NCBI GenBank assembly: GCA_964551015.1
Contig: CAZKBP010000003.1
Coordinates: forward strand, 186,001 to 250,000
Direction: 5' to 3'
Length of the DNA stretch: 64,000 bases
Origin: CAZKBP01 sp964551015
Lineage (GTDB): Bacteria; Bacteroidota; Bacteroidia; Cytophagales; Microscillaceae
The position numbers were made by a program, and so were the translations under genes. Positions within the stretch are counted from its first letter, which is position 1. Every line of letters starts with the position of its first letter. Below are positions 44,610 through 52,893 of the stretch, piece after piece. The notes under the pieces were generated by a model. That model had not been told where the DNA came from. It worked only from the letters and a program-made list of their open reading frames with translations, and made no database searches.

Positions 44610-44648
44610 TTAGCTTTCAGCAGTTAGTTTCCAGTGTTTAGCGTTTGG
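44610..44648. repeat. CAGTTAG/CAGTGTTTAGC stutter block upstream of the GH31 gene
   Basis: TTAGCTTTCAGCAGTTAG is followed by TTTCCAGTGTTTAGCGTTTGG. The words TTAGC, CAG, GTT and TTTAG recur with a rhythm of 9-11 nt. On the opposite strand it reads like CTAAACACTGGAAACTAACTG. The same word family appears in weaker form at 19780-19803, 20335-20355 and 36791-36811. Confidence 0.45.
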
Positions 44649-44715
44649 TAGGTATGATGTTTTGAGCTTCTAGGTAGCTTTTAACTGACTTATGAAAGTT
44701 AATTGAAGGCCTACG

Positions 44716-45351
44716 CTAAATCTGCTTGACTGCCTCTTGGATGGGTGTGTCTCCGCTTAATAAGTCCAAGCTTTTCCGATAAGTATTTTCTTGGGAGAGT
44801 AGCGCGAGCAAGGTGTGGGCTACATCTTCACGGGGAATTTCGCCAGAGGAAGGAAGCTTTTCGGAGAGAGCTATGTTTTGTGTAGCACTTTTATGATTGA
44901 GTTGGCCCGGACGGAGGATGGTATAATCCAAGTCTGTCTCTCTTAGGTGGGCATCGGCCTTAGATTTGGCCTCAAAGTAATGTACCATGCTATCCGGCCA
45001 AGCTTTGGGTTGGTCGGCACGAAGGGCACTGACCATCAGATAGCGTTTGCTACCTTTTTCTACGGCAAAATCTATGGAGCGGATAGCTCCTTGATGATCT
45101 ACTAATTCGGTTTTGTCTTTCCCGGTGTGTGCTCCCGAGCCTGCCGCAAATACGACTGCTTGACAACCTTCATAAGCGTGGGAAAAGTCTTTTTCTAGGT
45201 CGCCAATCACAGTTTCCGCCCCCAATGCTTGCAAATCTGCTTCTTGTTCTGCTTTGCGCACCATGGCCTTGATTTCGAGATCTTGTTTGGCCATGAGTTC
45301 TACCAAAAATTTCCCGATTTGTCCGTTGGCTCCGATAATGAGTGTTTTCAT
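44716..45351 (-). CDS. NAD(P)-binding NmrA/atypical-SDR family protein
   Basis: The ATG at 45351 gives 211 residues starting with MKTLIIGANGQIGKFLVELM, a textbook NAD(P)-binding GxxGxxG. An upstream extension to 45456 would overlap the aldo/keto reductase gene and is not conserved. Further marks are EIKAMVRKAEQ, VIGDLE, GCQAVVFAAGSGAH and TILRPGQLN. It is an atypical short-chain dehydrogenase of the YwnB/HSCARG type, probably an NAD(P)H sensor or epimerase-like protein. It lies 37 bp after the aldo/keto reductase on the same strand, so the pair is likely an operon. Confidence 0.88.
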   Translation of the reverse strand: MKTLIIGANGQIGKFLVELMAKQDLEIKAMVRKAEQEADLQALGAETVIGDLEKDFSHAYEGCQAVVFAAGSGAHTGKDKTELVDHQGAIRSIDFAVEKGSKRYLMVSALRADQPKAWPDSMVHYFEAKSKADAHLRETDLDYTILRPGQLNHKSATQNIALSEKLPSSGEIPREDVAHTLLALLSQENTYRKSLDLLSGDTPIQEAVKQI

Positions 45352-45388
45352 GCTATTTTGTTTTTGAATTTTGAGTTTTGAGTTTTTT
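45352..45388. repeat. AACTCAAAACTCAAAATTC stutter block before the NAD(P)-binding gene
   Basis: In gene orientation, AACTCAAAACTCAAAATTC and a further CAAAAAC fill the 37-bp gap from the aldo/keto reductase stop to the ATG at 45351. The word ACTCAAA/ATTCAAA repeats with an 8-9 nt period. It is an A-rich relative of the AACTCACAACCC family. Confidence 0.5.
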
Positions 45389-46213
45389 TTAGCTGTAGTC
45401 CCAAGCGGGGGCAAAGTCAGGGTCAACCATTTTTTTGTTGGCTCGGTTGAGCTCAAAAATCTGGTTCATTTCCTCCGCAGAAAGTTCAAAGTCAAAAATT
45501 TGAAAATTTTCTTCCGCGTATTTTTCCGTGCCAGTTTTAGGGATCACCACCACATCTTCTTGTTGTAAGAGCCAACGGAGCGATACCTGTGCTGCGGTTT
45601 TATGGTGTTTGTCTGCGATTTCTTTGATGCATTGATCATCTGTGACTTCTCCACGAGCCAGCGGGCTGTAGGCGGTTAAAGATATTCCGTGCTGACGCAC
45701 ATTTTTTAATACTTCACTTTGATTTAAGAAAGGATGATATTCTACCTGATTCGTAATGATTTCGGCTCCGTAGTCAATCACTTCATCCACCATTTTGGGC
45801 AGAAAATTGCTGACCCCGATAGATTTGGTGTAGCCTTTCTCCTTGGCTTTCATCAACTCTTCCACGCTTTCTTGCATAGGAATGTTAGGATTTGGCCAGT
45901 GGATGAGAAGCAAATCTACATAACCTAGTCCTAGTTTTTCTAGACTTTTTTCTGTCGAGGGGAGAAAGTTTTTTTTAGAAAGTTTCTCGAACCAGACTTT
46001 GGTGGTCACGAATAAGTTTTCTCGGCTCCCCGGGAGTTGCCTTAATCCTTGACCTACTTCTGCCTCGTTTCCGTAGATTTGAGCCGTATCGATGTGTCGG
46101 TAGCCGATTTCTAGGGCTTTCTCCACCATTTTTTGGGCTTCCTGACCTTTGAGTTGCCAAGTACCAAAACCCAAGGCGGGGATTGTAGCCTTTTTAACAT
46201 GTACATATCGCAT
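45389..46213 (-). CDS. Aldo/keto reductase
   Basis: The 274 residues are standard for the AKR5-like group. The catalytic tetrad is visible: Asp and Tyr in GYRHIDTAQIYGNEAEVG, Lys in FVTTKVW and His in LLIHWPNP. NADPH-binding marks are IGVSNFLPKMV, NQVEYHPFL, TAYSPLARG and VVIPKTGTEKYAEEN. It reduces aldehydes or ketones with NADPH in the cytoplasm; the substrate cannot be told. It heads a two-gene leftward unit with the NAD(P)-binding protein. Confidence 0.93.
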   Translation of the reverse strand: MRYVHVKKATIPALGFGTWQLKGQEAQKMVEKALEIGYRHIDTAQIYGNEAEVGQGLRQLPGSRENLFVTTKVWFEKLSKKNFLPSTEKSLEKLGLGYVDLLLIHWPNPNIPMQESVEELMKAKEKGYTKSIGVSNFLPKMVDEVIDYGAEIITNQVEYHPFLNQSEVLKNVRQHGISLTAYSPLARGEVTDDQCIKEIADKHHKTAAQVSLRWLLQQEDVVVIPKTGTEKYAEENFQIFDFELSAEEMNQIFELNRANKKMVDPDFAPAWDYS

Positions 46214-46368
46214 AAGATGTCTTTTTTAGTGAATGTTCAGTCACTGACTAAACAGGAAGTAAAGAGAGTGGTTTGTTTTGGGAATCTCTAAACTCGAGAG
46301 TTGTAAGCTAGAGGGTAACGATACGAATGAATTTTTTCAATTTTTTTCGTTTTCCAATCCTCGAGGTT

Positions 46369-49300
46369 TTAATCCGTAATCACGGCATTCGGCTGTTTGA
46401 TAGGCAGGGTGATGATAAACTCTGTACCCACGCCTGCTTCACTCTCCACCTCGATTTTCCCCTGATGTTTCTCGATGATGCTATGCACGATAGAAAGCCC
46501 CAGGCCTGTGCCTTCACCTACTTCTTTGGTGGTGAAAAAGGGTTCAAAAACACGCTTTCTAATTTCCTCGGGCATGCCCTTACCGGTATCGCGGATACGA
46601 ATGAGGACAGAAGAGAGAGGGGCTTGATCTGCTGACTCCTGATTGCTAGTTCCTGCCTGCTCAGTTTTAATAAAAATCTTTCCTTCTCCTTCAATGGCTT
46701 GAATGGCATTGGAAATGATGTTCATAAATACCTGATTAAGCTTACCCGGGTAGCACTCGATAGAAGGGATATGGCCATATTCTTTGACAATTTCCACACG
46801 GTTTTTGTACTGGTTGCGGAGAATGGATAGGGTTGCGTCTAAATTCTCGTGCATATCCGCCATTTTGATATCGTCTTCATCTAGGCGGGAGAAGGTACGC
46901 AAGCCTTTAACAATCTCGGCGGTGCGCTCGGCTCCACGCTTGATACTTTCGGTCAGTTCGTTGACTTCTTCCAAGACTTCCTCGAATTCCATGTCTTCCT
47001 TCAATTCCATAATTTCCTTTAACTTTTCTTCTACATTTTGGGCGTCTACCTCTTCGTAATTCTCGAGCACTTCTATCAAATCTTGGATATTGGTTTTGAG
47101 CGAGCCAATGCCTGCGTAGACAAAGTTGATTGGATTATTGATCTCGTGGGCAATACCCGCGGTGAGTTGCCCGAGCGAAGCCATTTTATCGGCTTCTAGA
47201 AGTTGGGTCTGAGTGCTCTTGAGGTTATCCAAGGTGGCTTGGATTTCTTCTTTTTGCTGATGAATTTGCGCCGTTTGCCGCTGTACCTCTTCTTCTAGTT
47301 CTTTTTTTCTTCTTTGGATTTGATTGATACGATAGCGAGAAATCATATAAATGATGCCGACAAAAGCGATGATACATAGCGTCCAAAACCACCAAGTGAG
47401 CCAAAAAGGCGGTAAAATTTGGATGACCAAGACCCTTCGCCCTGCTTTGCTCCAATCGGAGTTTTTGTTAATTGCTTCTACTTCAAAGACATAGGTAGCT
47501 GGATATAAATTCGTGTAAGTCACTAAGCGTTGGGTAGTGGTATAATTCCATTTGCCATCCTGAAAACCCAAGAGTCGATAGCGGTAGCGGGTTTTTTCGG
47601 GGTGTTTGTAATTGAGAGCCACAAATTCAATAGAAAAAATAGACTGATGGTAATCCAAAGTGATCGTATCTGTCAGGGTGATATGCTTGGAGAGTACCGC
47701 GGATTCTTCTGTACTAATTTTTACGGATTCATTAAAGATTTGAAAATCAGTCAGTACGACCGAAGGTGCCTCGATCTCCTTGAGGGCATTGACTCGAGCG
47801 GGATCAAAGTTGGTAAAGCCATTAATGCCCCCAAAGAGCATATGGCCGGTTTTGCTTTTGAGGTAAGCACCCCCGTTGAATTCATTACTTTGCAAGCCAT
47901 CAAATACATCATAATTGGCGATCACGGAATCTTGATCCAGACTTAATTGGAAAAGTCCTTTGTTGGTACTGATCCAAAGATAGCCACTCTCATCTTCTAA
48001 GATACCATAGGCGACATCATTGAACAGGCCATCGTCTTGGTCGTAGCGGGTAAATGTTTCCTGCTCGCGATCAAATTGGTTCAAACCGCCTCCGTAGGTT
48101 CCAACCCACAATTGTTTTCGGCTATCCTCGAAGACAGCCATGATGATGTCATTGCTGAGGCTGTTGGATTTTCGCTCATCGTATTGATAGCTATAGAATT
48201 TTTCTGTCTTGTAATCAAAGCGATTGAGTCCGCCGCCACGAGTGCCTACCCAGAGATTACCTTCACTGTCTTCGGCCAGGGCATAGATCGTGTTATGGCT
48301 GAGGCTAAGAGAATCTTTGGCATCGTGGAGAAAATGCCTAAAAGTATCGGTATCACGGTCTAAAAGACTCAGCCCCCCGCCCTTGGTGCCGATCCAGAGC
48401 TTGTTTTGAGAATCTTCATAAATGACACGGACGTTGGGATGTAGGAGTGCCTTCTTTGCCTGAGCATCTATTTGATTGTGAACAGGATAGGCTTTGAAAT
48501 TCTGCCCACCCAGATATTTGAGTAAGCCTTGATTGAGCATACCCACCCAAATATTTCCCTGACGGTCGCGGTAGATTGTTTGCACGTCATTGTTAGGCAA
48601 ATTAGAATTTTCTTTTCGGAAACCCGACAGAATACGGTCTTGATTTACATCATAAATATCAATTCCGCCATTGTAAGTGGCTACCCAGAACTGATTGCTA
48701 TCGGCGGGGCAAAACCCCTTGATGTTATTGCTGGACAGCGAAGAGTTGTCTTGGGAAAAGTGGTGAAACATTCTTTGGGAAGGGTCATACTTGTTCACAC
48801 CACCAATATAAGTGCCGATCCAGACCTGCCCTTGGTGGTCTGGATAAATATCAAAAATCAGGTTAGCATTCAGGCTTCCAGTTTTCTGTAAATCTTTCTG
48901 GTGATGAGACCAGTTGCCCGCTTGATCTTTGACAAATAATCCCTGATTGCTCCCGACCCAAAGATTTTGTTCCTGATCCAATGCCAAGGTAAATATTCCC
49001 AATGAAGCAGTAGCATCTAAAGGTAGCTCTACTTTTTGTACCCGCTCTTGCTCAGAAACTTGCATCAGACCGTCCGTGGTGCCCACCCAAAGGTTTTGTT
49101 TTTGATCTCCCAGTAGGCTTAAGATCACAGGGTAAGGTTCGGACTCGGAGAGAGGAAAAGCTTGAAAACGGGCGTGGCTAGCGTTCCACCGGAAGAGTCC
49201 CTGCTCGGTACCTGCCCAAATTTGACCACCTGCATCTTCGGTGATTTCCTGTATTTGGGCAAGGCGAATGGTACGGAAAGTAATAGAGTCTAGGTTCTCA

Positions 49301-49803
49301 TGCAACTTGGCCACGTAAGTTTGCTCGGGCGTGCTAATCCACAAGTACTCATTTTGATAGATGTAAAGATTTGAAATGTTTTTTTGGTGCAGGGATTGCG
49401 AGCTTGCCGGAGTCTCGGGAGTATACTGAAACTGGTGTACAAAGGTTTGCTTTTCTGGGATAAAGATATTGAGTCCCTGGTCGGTTCCCACCCAGATTCT
49501 CCCCCAGCGATCCTCCACGAGCGTACGCATATTATTAGCACTAATCGTATTGGTATCTTCGGGTGATTTTTTGTAAATCTTGAATTGGTAACCATCGTAG
49601 CGATTTAGGCCATCTTGGGTGCCAAACCAGAGAAAGCCTAGGCGATCTTGCAAGATACAATAGACATGGCTCTGAGAAAGCCCTTCTTTGAGGGTAATGT
49701 GGTCAAACTCTAAGTTTATTCTCTGGGCAAAGAGAAGGGGAGGAGCCATCCCAAGGAAAATGATTAGTAAAAAAGACAAATAAACAAAAGAGCCTCTTTT
49801 CAT
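46369..49803 (-). CDS. Hybrid-type two-component sensor kinase with double propeller, no receiver
   Basis: The 1144 residues start with a signal anchor (LSFLLIIFLGMAPPLLFAQ). Two seven-bladed propellers follow (about 25-680), with many repeats of the type NLWVGTxxGL and LWIGTKGGGL. A Y_Y_Y domain (about 690-790), one membrane helix (WFWTLCIIAFVGIIYMI, about 800), a coiled coil, HisKA with TAGIAHEINNPINFVYAG and HATPase_c with NQVFMNIISNAIQAIEG, DTGKGMPEEIRKRVFEPFFTTKEVGEGTGLGLSIV complete it. Many Bacteroidota homologues carry a receiver and AraC domain as well; this one ends after the ATPase. Ligands of the propeller group are often saccharides. It needs a separate response regulator. Confidence 0.93.
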   Translation of the reverse strand: MKRGSFVYLSFLLIIFLGMAPPLLFAQRINLEFDHITLKEGLSQSHVYCILQDRLGFLWFGTQDGLNRYDGYQFKIYKKSPEDTNTISANNMRTLVEDRWGRIWVGTDQGLNIFIPEKQTFVHQFQYTPETPASSQSLHQKNISNLYIYQNEYLWISTPEQTYVAKLHENLDSITFRTIRLAQIQEITEDAGGQIWAGTEQGLFRWNASHARFQAFPLSESEPYPVILSLLGDQKQNLWVGTTDGLMQVSEQERVQKVELPLDATASLGIFTLALDQEQNLWVGSNQGLFVKDQAGNWSHHQKDLQKTGSLNANLIFDIYPDHQGQVWIGTYIGGVNKYDPSQRMFHHFSQDNSSLSSNNIKGFCPADSNQFWVATYNGGIDIYDVNQDRILSGFRKENSNLPNNDVQTIYRDRQGNIWVGMLNQGLLKYLGGQNFKAYPVHNQIDAQAKKALLHPNVRVIYEDSQNKLWIGTKGGGLSLLDRDTDTFRHFLHDAKDSLSLSHNTIYALAEDSEGNLWVGTRGGGLNRFDYKTEKFYSYQYDERKSNSLSNDIIMAVFEDSRKQLWVGTYGGGLNQFDREQETFTRYDQDDGLFNDVAYGILEDESGYLWISTNKGLFQLSLDQDSVIANYDVFDGLQSNEFNGGAYLKSKTGHMLFGGINGFTNFDPARVNALKEIEAPSVVLTDFQIFNESVKISTEESAVLSKHITLTDTITLDYHQSIFSIEFVALNYKHPEKTRYRYRLLGFQDGKWNYTTTQRLVTYTNLYPATYVFEVEAINKNSDWSKAGRRVLVIQILPPFWLTWWFWTLCIIAFVGIIYMISRYRINQIQRRKKELEEEVQRQTAQIHQQKEEIQATLDNLKSTQTQLLEADKMASLGQLTAGIAHEINNPINFVYAGIGSLKTNIQDLIEVLENYEEVDAQNVEEKLKEIMELKEDMEFEEVLEEVNELTESIKRGAERTAEIVKGLRTFSRLDEDDIKMADMHENLDATLSILRNQYKNRVEIVKEYGHIPSIECYPGKLNQVFMNIISNAIQAIEGEGKIFIKTEQAGTSNQESADQAPLSSVLIRIRDTGKGMPEEIRKRVFEPFFTTKEVGEGTGLGLSIVHSIIEKHQGKIEVESEAGVGTEFIITLPIKQPNAVITD

Positions 49804-49806
49804 GGA

Positions 49807-49828
49807 CTTTTGGGTTATGAGTTGTTGG
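49807..49828. repeat. AACTCATAACCC unit just before the sensor kinase start
   Basis: Read on the minus strand, ACTCATAACCCAAAAG (49822-49807) is followed by TCC and the ATG of the sensor kinase. It matches ACTCACAACCCAAAAC near DUF2911 at 14 of 16 positions. As in the TPR and ccoQ leaders, it abuts or nearly abuts the start codon. Confidence 0.6.
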
Positions 49829-49983
49829 TTTCCTTTCTAGGGCTTTCTTGACAATGGTTTCCAGCCCTAGCCGATTTGATACAACTGATTTTTGTGGATT
49901 CTGAATCTTGATTACTTACGTAAAGTTTGGCAAAAATCACCCCAATTTACGGAAAAAGAAAACATATTCGTAATGACTGCAAA

Positions 49984-50172
49984 CGCTTTTCAGACGGTGT
50001 TGATGCGCTCGTGCATGGCGTGAGAAACTTTTTGTATGGTGTTAATGGATTCATCAGTGAGCTTAAAAACTTTTTAGATGGTGCTAATGGATTCATCAGC
50101 GGGCTTAAAAACTTTTTAGATGGCGTTGAAAGCTTTTTGTATGGTGCTAATGGATTCATCAGTGAGCTTAAA
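49984..50172. repeat. 21-bp tandem repeat array, nine units
   Basis: Nine consecutive 21-bp units fill 189 bp. In one plus-strand frame they read as heptads such as NFLYGVN, GFISELK, NFLDGAN, GFISGLK, NFLDGVE, SFLYGAN, GFISELK, preceded by two diverged units. The frame (49927-50328, 133 codons) starts only with TTG and has no internal ATG. The opposite strand has an ATG-started 70-codon frame over the same units. It may be a DNA satellite rather than a gene. It fills most of the 609-bp gap (49804-50412) before the ccoNO gene; a 14-bp palindrome (TTTTATCGATAAAA) follows at 50178-50191. Confidence 0.75.
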
Positions 50173-50331
50173 AAATCTTTTATCGATAAAAACCTACTGC
50201 TAATCAGGGTTAAGCGAAAGTTCGAGTGTGTTTTTAAGCACTTATCTAAGTCAAGCCTAAATCTTCTAGAGGTGTTCTTAGCGATGTTTTCGCGGGGTGT
50301 AGGAAGAAAATTAGATGATTTTGGGTGAAAC

Positions 50332-50343
50332 TGACTTTTGTCA
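50332..50343. promoter_or_regulatory. Candidate CRP/FNR-type operator upstream of ccoNO
   Basis: TGAC-TTTT-GTCA is a perfect inverted repeat 70 bp before the ccoNO start. CRP/FNR-family proteins bind TTGAN6TCAA- or TTGACN4GTCAA-like sites, and cbb3 operons are classic targets. If TACCTTCG at 50367-50374 is the -7 element, the palindrome centre falls near -42, the usual position for class II activation. The outer base pair is mismatched, so this remains a candidate. Confidence 0.35.
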
Positions 50344-50412
50344 TTTTAATCCCAAGGCATCTCGGCTACCTTCGTACAAGATTAAACTTCTAACTCCTCA
50401 AAAACGATATTT

Positions 50413-52581
50413 ATGGAAGGGAAAGTATTAACACGAGATACCCAACAAAAATCCTTAGACCTGCAGATTGAGAAGTTTAGCTACGATAACACAGTGGTCA
50501 AACTTTTCATCATCGCTACGGTGATCTTTGGAATCGTCGGCATGTCAGTCGGTTTGCTGATGGCCATTCAAATGTTCTATCCTGCTGCTAATTTTGGTAT
50601 TCCTTATACTACTTTTGGCCGAATCAGACCTTTACACACCAACGCGGTCATTTTTGCCTTCGTTGGAAATGCTATGTTTGCCGGAGTCTATTACTCCTTG
50701 CAACGATTACTCAAAGCCAGAATGTACAGCGATGCGCTGAGCCGTTTTCATTTCTGGGGCTGGCAAGCCATTATCTTGGCGGCGGCTATTACATTGCCCC
50801 TAGGATATACCACGAGCCACGAGTACGCCGAATTAGAGTGGCCGATTGATATTGCCATTACTTTGGTATGGGTGGCCTTCGGGATCAACATGATCGGAAC
50901 CATCCTCAAGCGTCGTGAAAGACACATGTACGTGGCTATTTGGTTTTACATCGCGACTTTTATTACCGTGGCGATTCTACACGTATTCAACTCCATCCAG
51001 TTACCCATTGGTTGGTTCAAAAGCTACTATGTATTTGCTGGGGTGCAAGATGCCTTGGTACAATGGTGGTACGGACACAACGCAGTGGCTTTCTTCCTGA
51101 CCACACCTTTCTTGGGGCTGATGTATTATTATCTGCCTAAGGCGGCCAATCGTCCGGTTTATTCCTATAAGCTTTCGATTATCCACTTCTGGTCCTTGAT
51201 CTTTATCTATATCTGGGCAGGGCCTCACCACTTATTATATACTTCACTGCCAGACTGGGCACAAAGCTTGGGTACGGTCTTTTCTATTATGTTGATTGCC
51301 CCTTCTTGGGGAGGAATGCTCAACGGTTTGTTGACGCTCAGAGGAGCTTGGGATAGAGTAAGAGAAGATCCGGTTTTGAAATTCTTGGTGGTAGCGGTTA
51401 CGGCTTACGGTATGGCTACTTTTGAAGGGCCGATGCTTTCTTTGAAAAATGTCAACTGGCTATCGCACTATACCGACTGGACCATTGCTCACGTACACGT
51501 GGGAGGTTTGGGTTGGAATGGTTTTATGATCTTTGGAGTACTTTATTGGTTGGTGCCCAAGCTTTGGGGAACTCAGTTATTCTCTCGCAAACTAGCCAAT
51601 ACACACTTCTGGCTAGGTACTTTGGGAATCATCTTTTATGCCTTACCGCTTTACATTGCTGGTTTTACCCAGAGTTTGATGTGGAAGCAATTCACGCCTG
51701 ATGGATTCTTGGTATATAGTAACTTCCTACAAACGGTTACGCAAATCTTGCCGATGTACATGCTCCGTGCGGTCGGTGGAGCCTTATATTTGACCGGTGC
51801 TTTCTTACTAGCTTATAACCTTTGGAAAACCGCAACTCAGGGTAAATTTATCGCTAACGAAGAAGCACAAGCGCCTGCACTTGCCAAAAAATACGTGGCG
51901 AAGCCTAATGAGGGCTGGCACCACAGATTGGAAAGAAGAGCCGTTCTTTTCACCGTCTTGACTTTTATTGCCGTGGCGATCGGAGGAATCATTGAGATTG
52001 TACCCACGATGATGGTCAAATCCAACGTGCCTAGCATCGCTTCGGTACAGCCTTATACTCCATTAGAATTACACGGTAGAGATTTGTATATCCGCGAAGG
52101 TTGTGTGGGTTGCCACTCGCAAATGGTTCGTCCTTTCCGCGATGAAACCGAGCGATACGGTGAATACTCCAAAGCAGGTGAATTCGTGTACGATCACCCA
52201 TTCCTATGGGGTTCTAAGCGTACTGGGCCAGACTTGCACCGCGAAGGTGGCCTGAGAAGCGATAGCTGGCACTACTTCCATATGTTGGAGCCAGAGCAAA
52301 TGTCTCCAGGTTCTATTATGCCACCCTATCCTTGGTTGCTAGAAAATGATTACCAGACTTCAAGCATTATCCCGAAAGTTACGGCTATGCGTCAGTTGGG
52401 TGTGCCTTATCCTGAGGGTTACGAAGGTGAAGTAGAAGCCGAAGTACAGGCGCAAGCCGAGGCCATTGTGAAACGATTGGCAGAAGAAGCCAAAGTAAAG
52501 ACTTCTCCTGATAAAGAAATCGTAGCCCTGATCGCTTACCTACAACGCTTAGGAACCGATATCAAAGTAGTAGAAGAATAA
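50413..52581 (+). CDS. ccoNO: cbb3-type cytochrome c oxidase, fused CcoN-CcoO
   Basis: The 722 residues fuse the catalytic subunit (about 1-480) to the monohaem subunit (about 510-722). In CcoN the haem ligands are in RPLHTNAV and AHVHVGG, and the CuB ligands in WWYGHNAV and AGPHHLLYT. In CcoO the haem c motif is CVGCH (Cys564, Cys567, His568) followed by SQMVRPFRDE and RTGPDLHREGG. The fusion is normal in Bacteroidota. The enzyme is a high-affinity, proton-pumping terminal oxidase in the inner membrane. It heads an operon with ccoQ, ccoP, a globin gene, ccoG and fixH. The ccoS and ccoI (copper ATPase) genes common upstream elsewhere are absent here. Confidence 0.96.
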   Translation: MEGKVLTRDTQQKSLDLQIEKFSYDNTVVKLFIIATVIFGIVGMSVGLLMAIQMFYPAANFGIPYTTFGRIRPLHTNAVIFAFVGNAMFAGVYYSLQRLLKARMYSDALSRFHFWGWQAIILAAAITLPLGYTTSHEYAELEWPIDIAITLVWVAFGINMIGTILKRRERHMYVAIWFYIATFITVAILHVFNSIQLPIGWFKSYYVFAGVQDALVQWWYGHNAVAFFLTTPFLGLMYYYLPKAANRPVYSYKLSIIHFWSLIFIYIWAGPHHLLYTSLPDWAQSLGTVFSIMLIAPSWGGMLNGLLTLRGAWDRVREDPVLKFLVVAVTAYGMATFEGPMLSLKNVNWLSHYTDWTIAHVHVGGLGWNGFMIFGVLYWLVPKLWGTQLFSRKLANTHFWLGTLGIIFYALPLYIAGFTQSLMWKQFTPDGFLVYSNFLQTVTQILPMYMLRAVGGALYLTGAFLLAYNLWKTATQGKFIANEEAQAPALAKKYVAKPNEGWHHRLERRAVLFTVLTFIAVAIGGIIEIVPTMMVKSNVPSIASVQPYTPLELHGRDLYIREGCVGCHSQMVRPFRDETERYGEYSKAGEFVYDHPFLWGSKRTGPDLHREGGLRSDSWHYFHMLEPEQMSPGSIMPPYPWLLENDYQTSSIIPKVTAMRQLGVPYPEGYEGEVEAEVQAQAEAIVKRLAEEAKVKTSPDKEIVALIAYLQRLGTDIKVVEE

Positions 52582-52586
52582 AAACA

Positions 52587-52656
52587 GTTGTCCGGTTGTG
52601 GCTTGCTAGTTATGAGGGTAATAAAACCCTCCAACGCGCAACTCACAACCGACAAC
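52587..52656. repeat. Large hairpin of inverted AACTCACAACC units between ccoNO and ccoQ
   Basis: The left arm (52587-52619) reads GTTGTCCGGTTGTGGCTTGC...GAGGGT. The right arm (52626-52656) is its near-complement, ACCCTCCAACGCG then ACTCACAACCGACAAC, with an AATAAA loop. About 26 of 31 positions pair. The right arm carries the 16-nt unit (14 of 16 match) and the left arm an inverted diverged copy. It starts 6 bp after the ccoNO stop codon and ends 18 bp before the ccoQ ATG. Confidence 0.75.
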
Positions 52657-52674
52657 CCGCAACTAAATAAAGCC

Positions 52675-52893
52675 ATGTTTAAACACTATTTCGAAGGAAT
52701 CCAGAACGTAGAAATCTATCCGATTATCTCTCTGATCATATTTTTCACCTTTTTCTTATTAATGATCATTTGGCTCATTAAAGTCAACCAAGGCTACATT
52801 GACAAGATGAAAAATATGCCCTTAGAATCGGATGAAGAATTGGACCTAAAATCAAAAAACGAGCAAGAAAACTATGAACACGCTTCTTCATAA
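52675..52893 (+). CDS. ccoQ: cbb3-type oxidase small subunit CcoQ/FixQ
   Basis: The ATG at 52675 gives 72 residues: a short amphipathic start, one membrane helix (IYPIISLIIFFTFFLLMIIWLIKVN) and an acidic tail. This is the CcoQ plan. A longer frame from 52588 runs through the hairpin and is not credible. CcoQ stabilises the oxidase complex. The stop lies 20 bp inside ccoP, so translation is coupled. Confidence 0.9.
   Translation: MFKHYFEGIQNVEIYPIISLIIFFTFFLLMIIWLIKVNQGYIDKMKNMPLESDEELDLKSKNEQENYEHASS

Noticed and set aside
49947..50159. 70-codon minus-strand frame over the 21-bp repeat array
   Set aside because: The frame is kept open by the repeat period; there is no evidence that it is translated, though it is mentioned as an alternative.
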